A DNA stretch of 64,000 nt, taken from contig JABSSD010000096.1 of assembly GCA_013214575.1 (NCBI GenBank), positions 113,675 to 177,674 of the forward strand. The letters are read 5' to 3'. The position numbers were made by a program, and so were the translations under genes. Shown one piece after another: positions 7,677 through 16,228 of the stretch. The DNA is from Paracoccaceae bacterium. GTDB lineage: Bacteria; Pseudomonadota; Alphaproteobacteria; Rhodobacterales; Rhodobacteraceae. The notes beneath the pieces were generated by a model. It was not told the DNA's origin. It saw nothing but the letters and a program-made list of their open reading frames with translations, and made no database searches. Each line of letters begins with the position of its first letter. The stretch's first letter is position 1.

Positions 7677-10600
7677 ATGGTGCAGCGTGTGATTACCATG
7701 GGCGGTGCGCCCGAGGGTTTTGACGCCCGTCTTGTCCTCAATGAGGTCGAGAAATCCGGCGGGCCGGTGCTGCATGTTGCGCGTGATGACAAGCGCATGG
7801 AGGCGATGCGGGCGGCGCTGGCGTTTTATGCCCCCGATATGCCGGTCTTTGTGTTTCCCGGCTGGGACTGTCTGCCCTATGACCGGGTGTCGCCAAATGC
7901 CGATATTGCCGCGACGCGGATGGCGACGCTGGCCGCCTTGGTGCACCAGATGCCATCCGCATTTGTGCTGCTGACCACGTTGAACGGCGCAACCCAGCGG
8001 GTTCCGGGGCGGGCGGTTTTGCAAGAGGCCGCTTTCTCAGCCCAGGTCGGTCGGCGCATTAATGAAAAAGCGCTTCGCAACTTTCTGGTGCGGATGGGGT
8101 TCACCCAAAGTCCAACGGTCATGGAACCGGGCGATTATGCGATCCGTGGCGGCATCATCGATATCTTCCCGCCGGGACAAAGCGGCCCGGTGAGGCTGGA
8201 CCTGTTTGGCGATGTGCTGGACGGCGCCCGGCGGTTTGACCCGGCCAGCCAGCGCACCATCGAGAAACTGGATCTGATCGAGTTGGCGCCCGTGTCCGAA
8301 GTGATCTTGGACGAGGCGGCGATCACCCGGTTCCGGCAGAATTACCGCATTGAATTTGGCGCGGCCGGCACCGATGATCCGCTGTATGAGGCGGTGAGTG
8401 CCGGCCGCAAACATCAGGGTATTGAGCATTGGCTGCCATTTTTCCATGCCAAGCTAGAGACATTGTTCGACTATTTGCCACAGGCGACGGTGACGCTGGA
8501 CCATCAGATGACAGCAGCCAGACTGGCCCGCTGGGACAGCATCGAAGACCAGTATGAGAATCGCAAGATCGCAATGCAGGCCAAGGGCCGGATGGATACG
8601 GTTTACAAACCAATACCGCCGGGGTTGCTGTACCTGGATGATACCGCCTGGGAGCAGTCCCTGGGCGCACAACGGGTGATTCAGCTGCATCCGTTGCCGC
8701 AGGCCAATGGGCCGGGGGTGGTGGATGCAGGCGGCCGAATAGGGCGCAATTTTGCGCCTGAACGGCAAATGGAAAGTATCAACCTTTTTGAGTCTTTAGC
8801 CGATCATATTAAGGCAAAACTACTAGATGGTCCGGTGGTTGTTGCCTCCTATTCCGAAGGTGCACGAGAGCGGTTGACGGGTCTGATCGAAGACGAGGGT
8901 CTTAGCGAGATTATCGCGATCTCAAATGGCAGCCGAATTGGTAAATCCGGGCTGTATCTGGCTGTCTGGGCGCTGGAACATGGGTTCTTCACCCCGGAAA
9001 TGACGGTGATTTCCGAGCAGGATGTGCTGGGAGACCGGTTGATCCGGGCGCCGCGCAAACACCGCAAGGCGGAAAATTTCCTGACCGAAACTCAGTCGCT
9101 GGGCGCAGGCGATCTGGTGGTTCACGTGGATCACGGAATTGGCCGGTTCCTGGGGCTGGAGGTGATCACCGCAGCCGGCGCCGCGCATGAATGCATCCTG
9201 TTGCAATATGCCGAGGACGCCAGACTGTATTTGCCGGTAGAAAACATCGAGTTGCTGTCAAAATACGGTCACGACGAGGGGCTGTTGGATCGTTTGGGCG
9301 GCGGCGCCTGGCAGGCCAAAAAGGCCAAGCTGAAAGAGCGTATCCGCGAGATGGCAGACCGGTTGATCCGGGTTGCGGCTGAACGTGCCCTGCGCAAGGC
9401 GCCGGTGTTGGAACCGCCAGAGGGCAGCTGGGATGCGTTTTCGGCGCGCTTTCCCTATCAGGAAACCGACGACCAGTTGCGGGCGATTGGCGATGTCATT
9501 GATGATCTGACCTCGGGGCGGCCGATGGACCGGTTGATCTGTGGCGATGTTGGATTTGGCAAAACCGAGGTGGCCATGCGAGCGGCCTTTGTGGCGGCAA
9601 TGTCCGGGGTACAGGTGGCGATTGTTGCGCCCACCACCCTGTTGGCGCGCCAGCACTATGCCAGCTTCGCCGAGCGTTTCCGTGGATTTCCGTTGGAAGT
9701 CAGGCAATTGTCGCGCTTTGTTAGCGCAAAGGATGCACAGGCCACACGGGACGGGATGTCCCGGGGTCTTGTGGACATTGTCATCGGCACCCATGCCTTG
9801 CTGGCCAAAAGCATCCGCTTCAGGGATCTTGGTCTGCTGATCATCGACGAGGAACAGCATTTTGGCGTCAGTCACAAAGAACGCCTGAAACAGATGCGCA
9901 GCGACATTCATGTGCTGACACTGACCGCGACTCCCATTCCACGCACCTTGCAGCTGTCGCTGTCTGGCGTCCGCGACCTGTCGATCATTGCCACCCCGCC
10001 GGTGGACCGTCTGGCGATCCGCACTTATGTCAGTGAATTTGATGCTGTCACCATCCGCGAGGCGCTGTTGCGGGAACATTATCGTGGCGGCCAAAGTTTC
10101 TACGTGGTTCCAAGGGTCAGCGACCTGCCGGATATCGAGGCGTTCCTTACCGATCAAATGCCCGAACTGACCTATGTGATTGCCCACGGCCAACTGGCAG
10201 CGGGTGATCTGGATGAGCGCATGAATGCGTATTATGACGGAAAATACGACGTGTTGCTGGCCACCACCATTGTCGAAAGCGGCTTGGATATCCCCACCGC
10301 AAACACCATGGTTGTTCACCGGGCCGATATGTTCGGACTGTCGCAGCTCTATCAGATCCGGGGCCGGGTCGGGCGCTCGAAAACACGGGCCTATGCCTAT
10401 CTGACCACCAAGCCGCGTGCCAAGCTGACCGCCGCCGCAGAGAAGCGGCTGCGTGTCCTGGGGTCGCTGGATACACTGGGGGCTGGCTTTACCCTGGCCT
10501 CGCAAGATCTTGATATCCGGGGCGCGGGCAACCTGCTGGGAGAAGAACAATCCGGGCAGATGCGCGATGTCGGCTACGAGCTGTACCAGTCGATGTTGCA

Positions 10601-11135
10601 GGAGGCGATTGCCAAGATCAAATCAGGTGAATTGGAAGGCCTGTCAGAAGCCGACGATCAATGGGCTCCGCAGATCAACCTTGGCGTTCCGGTGCTGATC
10701 CCAGAGAAATATGTGCCCGATCTGGACGTCAGGCTGGGCCTGTATCGCCGGCTGTCATCCCTGACCACCAAGGTCGAACTGGAGGGCTTTGCCGCTGAGT
10801 TGATCGACCGGTTTGGCAAGCTCCCCAAAGAGGTCAATACCCTGATGCTGGTGGTGCGGATCAAGTCGATGTGCAAACGGGCCGGAATTGCCAAGCTGGA
10901 TGGCGGACCAAAGGGCGCAACGATTCAGTTTCACAATGACAAGTTCATCTCGCCCACCGGGCTGGTCGAATTCATCCAGGCGCAGGATGGCTTGGCCAAG
11001 GTCAAAGACAACAAAATTGTGGTTCGCCGCGACTGGCGCAGTGATGGCGACAAGATTAAGGGCGCCTTTGCCATCGCCCGGGAGCTGGCCGAAAAGGTTG
11101 TGGCCGCCAAGAAGAAAAAGAAACAATCGGCCTGA
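7677..11135 (+). CDS. mfd: Transcription-repair coupling factor Mfd
   Basis: Mfd removes RNA polymerase stalled at DNA lesions and recruits UvrA. The 1152-residue protein has the family layout. A UvrB-like N-terminal module comes first (FPGWDCLPYDRVSPNADI). The RNA-polymerase-interacting region around VVHVDHGIGRFLGLE follows. Then come the RecG-like translocase motor with Walker A in GDVGFGKTE (from residue 623), the DEEQ box (from 724), TATPIPRTL, and GLDIPTANT/QIRGRVGRS. The C-terminal UvrA-binding domain follows. I chose ATG 7677 because AAGGAGAGG lies just upstream. The Lys-rich tail is followed by a terminator. Confidence 0.97.
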   Translation: MVQRVITMGGAPEGFDARLVLNEVEKSGGPVLHVARDDKRMEAMRAALAFYAPDMPVFVFPGWDCLPYDRVSPNADIAATRMATLAALVHQMPSAFVLLTTLNGATQRVPGRAVLQEAAFSAQVGRRINEKALRNFLVRMGFTQSPTVMEPGDYAIRGGIIDIFPPGQSGPVRLDLFGDVLDGARRFDPASQRTIEKLDLIELAPVSEVILDEAAITRFRQNYRIEFGAAGTDDPLYEAVSAGRKHQGIEHWLPFFHAKLETLFDYLPQATVTLDHQMTAARLARWDSIEDQYENRKIAMQAKGRMDTVYKPIPPGLLYLDDTAWEQSLGAQRVIQLHPLPQANGPGVVDAGGRIGRNFAPERQMESINLFESLADHIKAKLLDGPVVVASYSEGARERLTGLIEDEGLSEIIAISNGSRIGKSGLYLAVWALEHGFFTPEMTVISEQDVLGDRLIRAPRKHRKAENFLTETQSLGAGDLVVHVDHGIGRFLGLEVITAAGAAHECILLQYAEDARLYLPVENIELLSKYGHDEGLLDRLGGGAWQAKKAKLKERIREMADRLIRVAAERALRKAPVLEPPEGSWDAFSARFPYQETDDQLRAIGDVIDDLTSGRPMDRLICGDVGFGKTEVAMRAAFVAAMSGVQVAIVAPTTLLARQHYASFAERFRGFPLEVRQLSRFVSAKDAQATRDGMSRGLVDIVIGTHALLAKSIRFRDLGLLIIDEEQHFGVSHKERLKQMRSDIHVLTLTATPIPRTLQLSLSGVRDLSIIATPPVDRLAIRTYVSEFDAVTIREALLREHYRGGQSFYVVPRVSDLPDIEAFLTDQMPELTYVIAHGQLAAGDLDERMNAYYDGKYDVLLATTIVESGLDIPTANTMVVHRADMFGLSQLYQIRGRVGRSKTRAYAYLTTKPRAKLTAAAEKRLRVLGSLDTLGAGFTLASQDLDIRGAGNLLGEEQSGQMRDVGYELYQSMLQEAIAKIKSGELEGLSEADDQWAPQINLGVPVLIPEKYVPDLDVRLGLYRRLSSLTTKVELEGFAAELIDRFGKLPKEVNTLMLVVRIKSMCKRAGIAKLDGGPKGATIQFHNDKFISPTGLVEFIQAQDGLAKVKDNKIVVRRDWRSDGDKIKGAFAIARELAEKVVAAKKKKKQSA

Positions 11136-11186
11136 TCGGGGCTATATCCCGCAGGCGTGTCTCGGCCCCCGCTGTGGTCATCAATT

Positions 11187-11219
11187 AAAAAGCCACCCTG
11201 TTATGCAGGGTGGCTTTTT
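11187..11219 (+). terminator. Terminator after mfd
   Basis: AAAAAGCCACCCTG and CAGGGTGGCTTTTT form a perfect stem with a TTATG loop and end in T5. It sits 51 bp past the mfd stop. The symmetric A and T runs make it usable by the convergent MFS gene as well. Confidence 0.92.
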
Positions 11220-11244
11220 GATGATTTGCCGATGCTTTTGTGGG

Positions 11245-12468
11245 TTACTCGGCTGGTACCTGAGCTTCGACGCGGCCCATGCGGAGCATGATCAGGAATG
11301 CGGTGCTGACCATCGCCAGAATGCCAATGGTCAGCGGCAGCAATGACCCGTCAAACAGCAACCCGATCGGAGCGGCCAGAACCGCGCCAATCACAGTAGA
11401 GATGGCGCCAATGACCGAGGCCGCCATGCCAGCGATATGGCCCATTGGCTCCATCGCCATGGCGTTCAGATTGCCCAGCGTCATGCCGACCATGAAGAAC
11501 AGACTGGTTTGCCAGGCGACAAACAGGCCAAACTGCAGGGTGTCCGGCAGCTCCATGTTGCTGAGAACAAGCACCGTGGCGGAGAACAGGATCTGGCTGC
11601 CCAGCGACCAGGTGACCATCCGGCGCATCCCCACCTTGACCACCACGATGGCGTTCACCAGGCTGGCACTGCCGGACATCAGAGCAACCAGACCAAACCA
11701 AAATGGAAAGCTGTCAGCGCGTCCAAAAATGGTATCATAGACCGGTTGCACCATTGTCAGCATGGTTAACAGCGCCCCCATGCAAAGGGTCTGCACAAAA
11801 ATGGACAGGCGGACGGTCGGATGGGCCAACATCTCTCGCCCGGCCTTGATTAAAAGGGGCATCTTAAAGGGGCGGCGGTTCTCTGGGGCGAGTGTCTCGG
11901 GCAGCCTGATAACGGTCCAGGCCACAACGATAATCAGGAACAGGGCGATGGCGATGAAGATGGCCCGCCAGCCAGCAATCGAAATGATGCCAAGGCCCAG
12001 CAGGGGGGCAAATGCCGGCACCAGGGTAAAGATCATCATGGCGATGGACAACACCCGCGCCATGTCGCGGCCGGAGAACAGGTCCCGGACGATGGCAACT
12101 GCCACCACCCGCGGGCCCGCCGCCCCAAGCCCCATTGTGATCCGGGAGATCAGTAACAGTTCGAGCGAGGAACTGGCCCAGGCCGCCGCCGCGGACAGCA
12201 CATAGACCACCGCACCGACAAGGATCACCGGCTTGCGTCCGAAGGCGTCTGATAGCGGGCCAGTGAAAAAGGTGCCAATGCCAAGCCCAAACATAAATGC
12301 GGTCAGGATGAGCTGGGCGCGGTTGGTGTCATTGGGGCTTAGGGCGGCGCCGATTTCCGGCAGCGCTGGCAACATGGCATCGATAGAGAATGCGATTGTT
12401 GCAAACATCATCGCGATCAAGGCGGTGAGTTCGGCCTTGGAAATTTGTTTTTCAATTGGGTTGGACAT
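11245..12468 (-). CDS. MFS drug exporter, Bcr/CflA family
   Basis: The 407-residue protein has twelve hydrophobic segments and the drug:proton antiporter-1 signatures. The loop after TM2 reads GPLSDAFGRKPVIL. TM4 has RITMGLGAAGPRVVAVAIVRDL, which carries the conserved RxxxGxGaA pattern. TM1 has IDAMLPALP, typical of Bcr/CflA exporters. Such proteins export small hydrophobic drugs or metabolites across the inner membrane; the substrate is not predictable. It is a single gene, convergent with mfd. The upstream 319 bp hold GC-rich hairpins and an intergenic repeat. Confidence 0.88.
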   Translation of the reverse strand: MSNPIEKQISKAELTALIAMMFATIAFSIDAMLPALPEIGAALSPNDTNRAQLILTAFMFGLGIGTFFTGPLSDAFGRKPVILVGAVVYVLSAAAAWASSSLELLLISRITMGLGAAGPRVVAVAIVRDLFSGRDMARVLSIAMMIFTLVPAFAPLLGLGIISIAGWRAIFIAIALFLIIVVAWTVIRLPETLAPENRRPFKMPLLIKAGREMLAHPTVRLSIFVQTLCMGALLTMLTMVQPVYDTIFGRADSFPFWFGLVALMSGSASLVNAIVVVKVGMRRMVTWSLGSQILFSATVLVLSNMELPDTLQFGLFVAWQTSLFFMVGMTLGNLNAMAMEPMGHIAGMAASVIGAISTVIGAVLAAPIGLLFDGSLLPLTIGILAMVSTAFLIMLRMGRVEAQVPAE

Positions 12469-12610
12469 TGATTACCTCAAGCGGCACAAAACGTGGATAC
12501 CGTGATCGGGTTCAATCCGGGAGCTGTGTTAGGTGGCGCTATCACAAAATTTTTCAGTCAGCCACAGATTTGCCTGCACATAGGTCTGTGCATCAGTGCT
12601 GTAAAAAGAC

Positions 12611-12714
12611 GGCGGCGCTGCCGCCTCTGGCCACAAAAAGTGACGGGGGTGCTGCCCCCTCTGGCCGCCAGAACTGGCGGCCATTCACCCCTGGGATATT
12701 TGGGGCCAGATGAA
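12611..12714. repeat. Palindrome cluster plus intergenic repeat, copy 1
   Basis: This is most of the 319-bp space between the MFS and DsbA genes. Three GC-rich dyads come in a row: GGCGGC-gct-GCCGCC (12611-12625), GGGGG-tgctg-CCCCC (12645-12659) and GGCCGCCAG-aa-CTGGCGGCC (12663-12682). They are followed by ACCCCTGGGATATTT, two variable bases and GGCCAGATGAA (12687-12714). A near-identical unit recurs at 19304-19331, again beside a GC palindrome. I see no gene here. Confidence 0.6.
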
Positions 12715-12787
12715 AGGGAACCCCTTGCGATCTGGCCCGGGTGCCGCTGCCGGTCTCGTCTGGTGTGCACCCGGGGCCTGTCGATTT

Positions 12788-13444
12788 TTAGTCAGCGGGG
12801 CTGGCCGAGTGCATTTGATCGATAATTTCACCCATCACCTTGAGCCAGAGTTCGGGGGGCTGGGCGCCTGGCACCGCATGTTTATTGTCGACAATGAAGG
12901 TGGGCACCGAGCTCACTCCCATCTGACGACTGTGTGCGTCGCGAGATTTTATGTCATCGGTATCATTGTCGGTCGCCAGTAGTTTTTGCACCATGGCGGC
13001 ATCCATGCCGATACTATCGGCGATATCCCCCAGCACCTCGGCGCTGCCGATGTCGCGGCCATCGACAAAGTAGGCGTGAAACAGAGCGTCCACCGCCTCG
13101 GTCTGTTTGCTCTCAATCCCTGCCCAGTGAATCAGACGATGGGCATCCAGGGTATTCGGCGTTCGCTTGATGGCCTCATAGTTGATTGTCAGCCCAGCTT
13201 TTTGAGCCGCGGCAACAACCGGCGCATAGGCTTTGACCGCGGCCTGCTTACCGCCGAATTTGCCTTCGAGATAGGCGCGCCGGTCCATGCCTTCGACGGG
13301 CATATCGGGGTTCAGCTGAAAGGGGTGCCATTCAATGGTGAAGGGGTGATCCGGGATCTGTGCCAGCGCCTTGTCCAGATTGGTTTTACCAATATAGCAC
13401 CAAGGGCAAATGGGGTCTGAGATGATGTCGAGTTTAACGGTCAT
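12788..13444 (-). CDS. DsbA family oxidoreductase (FrnE-like)
   Basis: The 218-residue thioredoxin-fold protein starts MTVKLDIISDPICPWCYIG, with the active-site CPWC at 13-16. It has no signal peptide, so it acts in the cytosol, like FrnE/2-hydroxychromene-2-carboxylate-isomerase-type DsbA proteins. The cis-proline loop reads GVSSVPTFIVDN near residue 180. Its ATG at 13444 lies inside the last codons of the acyl-CoA ligase gene (11-bp overlap), which implies translational coupling. The partner substrate is unknown. Longer upstream readings would lie within the ligase gene and lack family similarity. Confidence 0.87.
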   Translation of the reverse strand: MTVKLDIISDPICPWCYIGKTNLDKALAQIPDHPFTIEWHPFQLNPDMPVEGMDRRAYLEGKFGGKQAAVKAYAPVVAAAQKAGLTINYEAIKRTPNTLDAHRLIHWAGIESKQTEAVDALFHAYFVDGRDIGSAEVLGDIADSIGMDAAMVQKLLATDNDTDDIKSRDAHSRQMGVSSVPTFIVDNKHAVPGAQPPELWLKVMGEIIDQMHSASPAD

Positions 13445-14960
13445 TTGAGGATGAAACCTTGAAGTAAGACGGCAGTGCGCGTCGCAACAGCTTGCCATTG
13501 GCTCCGAGCGGCAGAGCGCTCAGATGAATATAGATGCGGGGTTGCTTGTAACGGGCCAGGTGGCTGTTGGCAAAAGCCTGCAGCGAATCTTGGTCCAATG
13601 GTTTGGGACCGGTGTAAAAGGCGCCGATGACAAAGGTGTCGGGTTTGACTTCGACAGTGGCGGCGCCGACCTGGAGGATGCCGGGATGTCTGGAGAGCGC
13701 GGCTTCCACCTCAAGCGGCGAGACCCGAAAGCCGCCTGCATTCATCATATCGTCGTTGCGACCCAGATAGGTAATCTGACCGTCGGAGGCCATTGAGCCC
13801 AGATCCCCGGTTAAGAACCAGTCGCCCTGAAACTTGCTGGCGGTTTCTTTGGGGGCATTCAGATACCCCAACATAAGGCCCGGATCGGATTTATGTATCG
13901 CAATAATGCCCTCTTCATCCAGCGGCACCGGGCCATCCTCTCCGATAATGGCGATCCTGCGCCCGGGCTGCGGCTGGCCCAAAGTGTGGTTCTGCGCCGG
14001 ATGGGCCGGGCTGGATGAAATGAAGGTCGAGCATTCCGACATGCCGTAGGCCTCATAGAGGTCGGTTCCGGTGGCTTTGATCCAGGCCTGATGCAGATCG
14101 GGGGAGAGCTTTTCTCCGGCACTGAGCCCGTGACGCAGGTCTGGCAGATCCAACGGGGTCTTTTGATGAAGAGCTTTGCGGTAGACCCCCGGCGCCGCCG
14201 CAAAAATGCTGGCCCGGTGGCTGCGCAGCAGCTCCGGCAAATTAGCAAGATCTGTGCACGGCGAGGGGATCAGGGCGGTAGCGCCGATGGTCCAGGGATC
14301 CATCAACCCGGTTCCCAGCGTATAGGTCCAGTTGAACGCACCGGCGTGCAGCAACCGGTCATTCTGCTGCAGATCGTACCAGCCCTTTACCATCATCTGC
14401 CGGGCCCAGATGGCGCGGTGAGCATGGGTCACTACACGCGGAATTCCGCTGGTGCCTGAGGTGTAGACGGCGTAGGCGAGCCGGTTGGGATCACCTAGAT
14501 TGAAATCGCACGGGGGCAATTCCCGCATGTCGGAAAGTGAGTCGGTGGTGATCTGCTTTGGATGCGCCGCGCAGTCAACCTGAGGATCGCGCAGGATCGC
14601 AGCTGGAGAGAGCTCTGCGATCATCTTGGCGGTGTCTGCGGTGGAGAGCTGGGACGAGGTTGGAACCGGAATGAGCCCGACTGCAATGGCCCCCAGATAG
14701 GCAATGGGGAACTCCACCGTGTTGCCCAGGCGCATCAAAACGATGTCGCCCGGTTCCAGGCCAGATTGCAACAAGCCGGTGCCGGTGCCGCGGACCGCGG
14801 CCTCCAGTGACCGGTAGCTCCAGGTGTCCGCGCTTGTCCTTGATACAATCGACAGGGCCGGCTTGTCCGGTGTCAGCGGCGCATGGCGCAGCACATGCGC
14901 TGCAAGATTGAACGGTGCGGGGCAGGGTTCGAACGGGACCTGGTCAAAGATAGATAACAT
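13434..14960 (-). CDS. Acyl-CoA synthetase / AMP-dependent ligase
   Basis: A 508-residue class I adenylate-forming enzyme that would activate a carboxylic acid with ATP and transfer it to CoA. The phosphate-binding loop is YTSGTSGIPR (166-175). YEAYGMSECS matches the A5 motif, and FLTGDLG with YLGRNDDMMNAGGFRVSP matches A7-A8. NGKLLRR near 495 is A10 with the adenylation lysine. The overall pattern resembles benzoate-CoA ligase-type enzymes, but the acid cannot be assigned. It overlaps the DsbA-like gene at its 3' end and is divergent from the XRE-cupin regulator 64 bp away, which probably controls it. Confidence 0.87.
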   Translation of the reverse strand: MLSIFDQVPFEPCPAPFNLAAHVLRHAPLTPDKPALSIVSRTSADTWSYRSLEAAVRGTGTGLLQSGLEPGDIVLMRLGNTVEFPIAYLGAIAVGLIPVPTSSQLSTADTAKMIAELSPAAILRDPQVDCAAHPKQITTDSLSDMRELPPCDFNLGDPNRLAYAVYTSGTSGIPRVVTHAHRAIWARQMMVKGWYDLQQNDRLLHAGAFNWTYTLGTGLMDPWTIGATALIPSPCTDLANLPELLRSHRASIFAAAPGVYRKALHQKTPLDLPDLRHGLSAGEKLSPDLHQAWIKATGTDLYEAYGMSECSTFISSSPAHPAQNHTLGQPQPGRRIAIIGEDGPVPLDEEGIIAIHKSDPGLMLGYLNAPKETASKFQGDWFLTGDLGSMASDGQITYLGRNDDMMNAGGFRVSPLEVEAALSRHPGILQVGAATVEVKPDTFVIGAFYTGPKPLDQDSLQAFANSHLARYKQPRIYIHLSALPLGANGKLLRRALPSYFKVSSSNDR

Positions 14961-15009
14961 GGGACTGGGCTATCCCGGGAGGTGCTGCGTTGCAAGCAGG
15001 CGGGGGGGG

Positions 15010-15019
15010 CTCTATAGAG
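15010..15019. promoter_or_regulatory. CTCTATAGAG palindrome in a divergent promoter
   Basis: A perfect 10-bp palindrome lies six bases before the regulator ATG and 50 bp from the ligase start. It could be part of an operator for the regulator itself. A 10-bp palindrome can easily arise by chance. Confidence 0.25.
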
Positions 15020-15024
15020 ACAGC

Positions 15025-15648
15025 ATGACAAATCGAGATCCAAAATCATTGATTACCATTGCCCGAAGCACCGGCAATCAGAGTGAAGCCGAGCCATTGG
15101 ATTTGGGTGTGCGGGTGCGTGAATTGCGCAAGGCACGCGACTGGACACTGGAATATGCCGCCAACCAGGCCGGGCTGGCCCGATCGACCCTGTCAAAGAT
15201 CGAAAATGGCCAAATGTCACCCACTTACGACGCGTTGAAAAAGCTGGCGATTGGGCTGCAAATCTCTGTGCCACAACTATTTACCGCGCCACAACGGGAT
15301 CAGGTCAACGGCCGTTTGGCGGTAACCAAGACCGGGGAAGGCGCGGCCCATGCGACCACCACCTATGAGCATGAACTGTTGGCCGATAGTTTGTCGCGCA
15401 AGCAAATGCTGCCCTATCGTGCCCGGGTGCGGGCCCGCTCGATGGAGGAGTTTGATGGCTGGGTACGGCACGACGGTGAAGAGTTTCTGTATGTGCTGAC
15501 CGGGGTGATAAAGCTTTACACTGAGTTCTACGAGCCTATTGAAATGCGGCGCGGTGACAGTGCCTATTACGATGCGGCAATGGGGCATAACGTCATTTCG
15601 TCAAGCGCCGAAGACGCCACCATCCTTTGGGTCACGTCCTTGACCTGA
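15025..15648 (+). CDS. XRE-family regulator with C-terminal cupin
   Basis: The 207-residue protein has an N-terminal XRE helix-turn-helix, LGVRVRELRKARDWTLEYAA followed by AGLARSTLSKIENGQ (about 27-67). Its C-terminal cupin domain contains GWVRHDGEEFLYVLTG, where the usual metal-binding His and Glu of a cupin are visible. This layout is shared with small-molecule-sensing regulators such as those of polyamine, sulfur or acyl-CoA metabolism. It is divergently placed from the acyl-CoA ligase, so control of that gene is the simplest inference. I chose ATG 15025. Longer readings run back through the ligase promoter and coding region and look artefactual. Confidence 0.85.
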   Translation: MTNRDPKSLITIARSTGNQSEAEPLDLGVRVRELRKARDWTLEYAANQAGLARSTLSKIENGQMSPTYDALKKLAIGLQISVPQLFTAPQRDQVNGRLAVTKTGEGAAHATTTYEHELLADSLSRKQMLPYRARVRARSMEEFDGWVRHDGEEFLYVLTGVIKLYTEFYEPIEMRRGDSAYYDAAMGHNVISSSAEDATILWVTSLT

Positions 15649-15672
15649 GCCGCGGGCCTTGAAATATGCCGA

Positions 15673-15894
15673 TCAGCCTTCGACCTCATTCAGCAAACCT
15701 TCGATAAAGAGGAAATCCTCCACCTCTTCCCGGGCTTCGGTCAGGGTTAACTGATGCGTCTTCGCGAGGTGCTCAATAAAAGCCTCGCGATCATGCAACA
15801 GCGACGGCACCAGTTTTGGGTGAAGATAGGGGAACCGGTTCTGAATGCGCGGCAGGCTGGCGGCCTCGACTTTGATTCTACGTAAAACTTCCAT
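15673..15894 (-). CDS. Small conserved-looking hypothetical protein, 73 aa
   Basis: This acidic protein of 73 residues begins MEVLRRIKVEAASLPRIQNR at ATG 15894. A good GAGAGGAGC ribosome site lies just upstream, and this decides the start. It looks alpha-helical and ends with the acidic stretch EEVEDFLFIEGLLNEVEG. There is no signal or membrane segment. It is convergent with the XRE-cupin gene, whose stop is 25 bp away. Not recognised. Confidence 0.55.
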   Translation of the reverse strand: MEVLRRIKVEAASLPRIQNRFPYLHPKLVPSLLHDREAFIEHLAKTHQLTLTEAREEVEDFLFIEGLLNEVEG

Positions 15895-16159
15895 AGCTGC
15901 TCCTCTCGCCGGGCAACAACGGTTCATTTGTCAGATTAGTCTACTCAAAAGCACATCCAAAAGATACCTTCTGCAGGGAACGGCGCCGGTGCTGAACAGA
16001 TAATGCCGGCTGCACTTGGTTGGTGGCGGGCAAAAAGGCTGATGGCCTGGCGGCAATGTATCGCTGTCAGAGCGCCAGGCGGCGGCGGGCCTGGCCTGAA
16101 CCGCTGTCTCCGGTGTCGCCCAGACATCCAAATCCTAATGGCGGCGTGGTTTGGGGGAG

Positions 16160-16195
16160 GCCCAATTCCAGGGGGATTGCACCCTGGAAATGGGG
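16160..16195. terminator. Hairpin in a 334-bp gene-free stretch
   Basis: GCCCAATTCCAGGG and CCCTGGAAATGGGGC form an imperfect stem of about 14 bp around an 8-nt loop. It lies 34 bp past the end of the peptide-binding-protein gene on the minus strand. There is no real T-run on either side, so termination is only a guess. The rest of 15895-16228 shows no gene or other signal. Confidence 0.35.
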
Positions 16196-16228
16196 CTTTA
16201 TCGTCAAGTCAGTTCCGCACAGTCAGGC

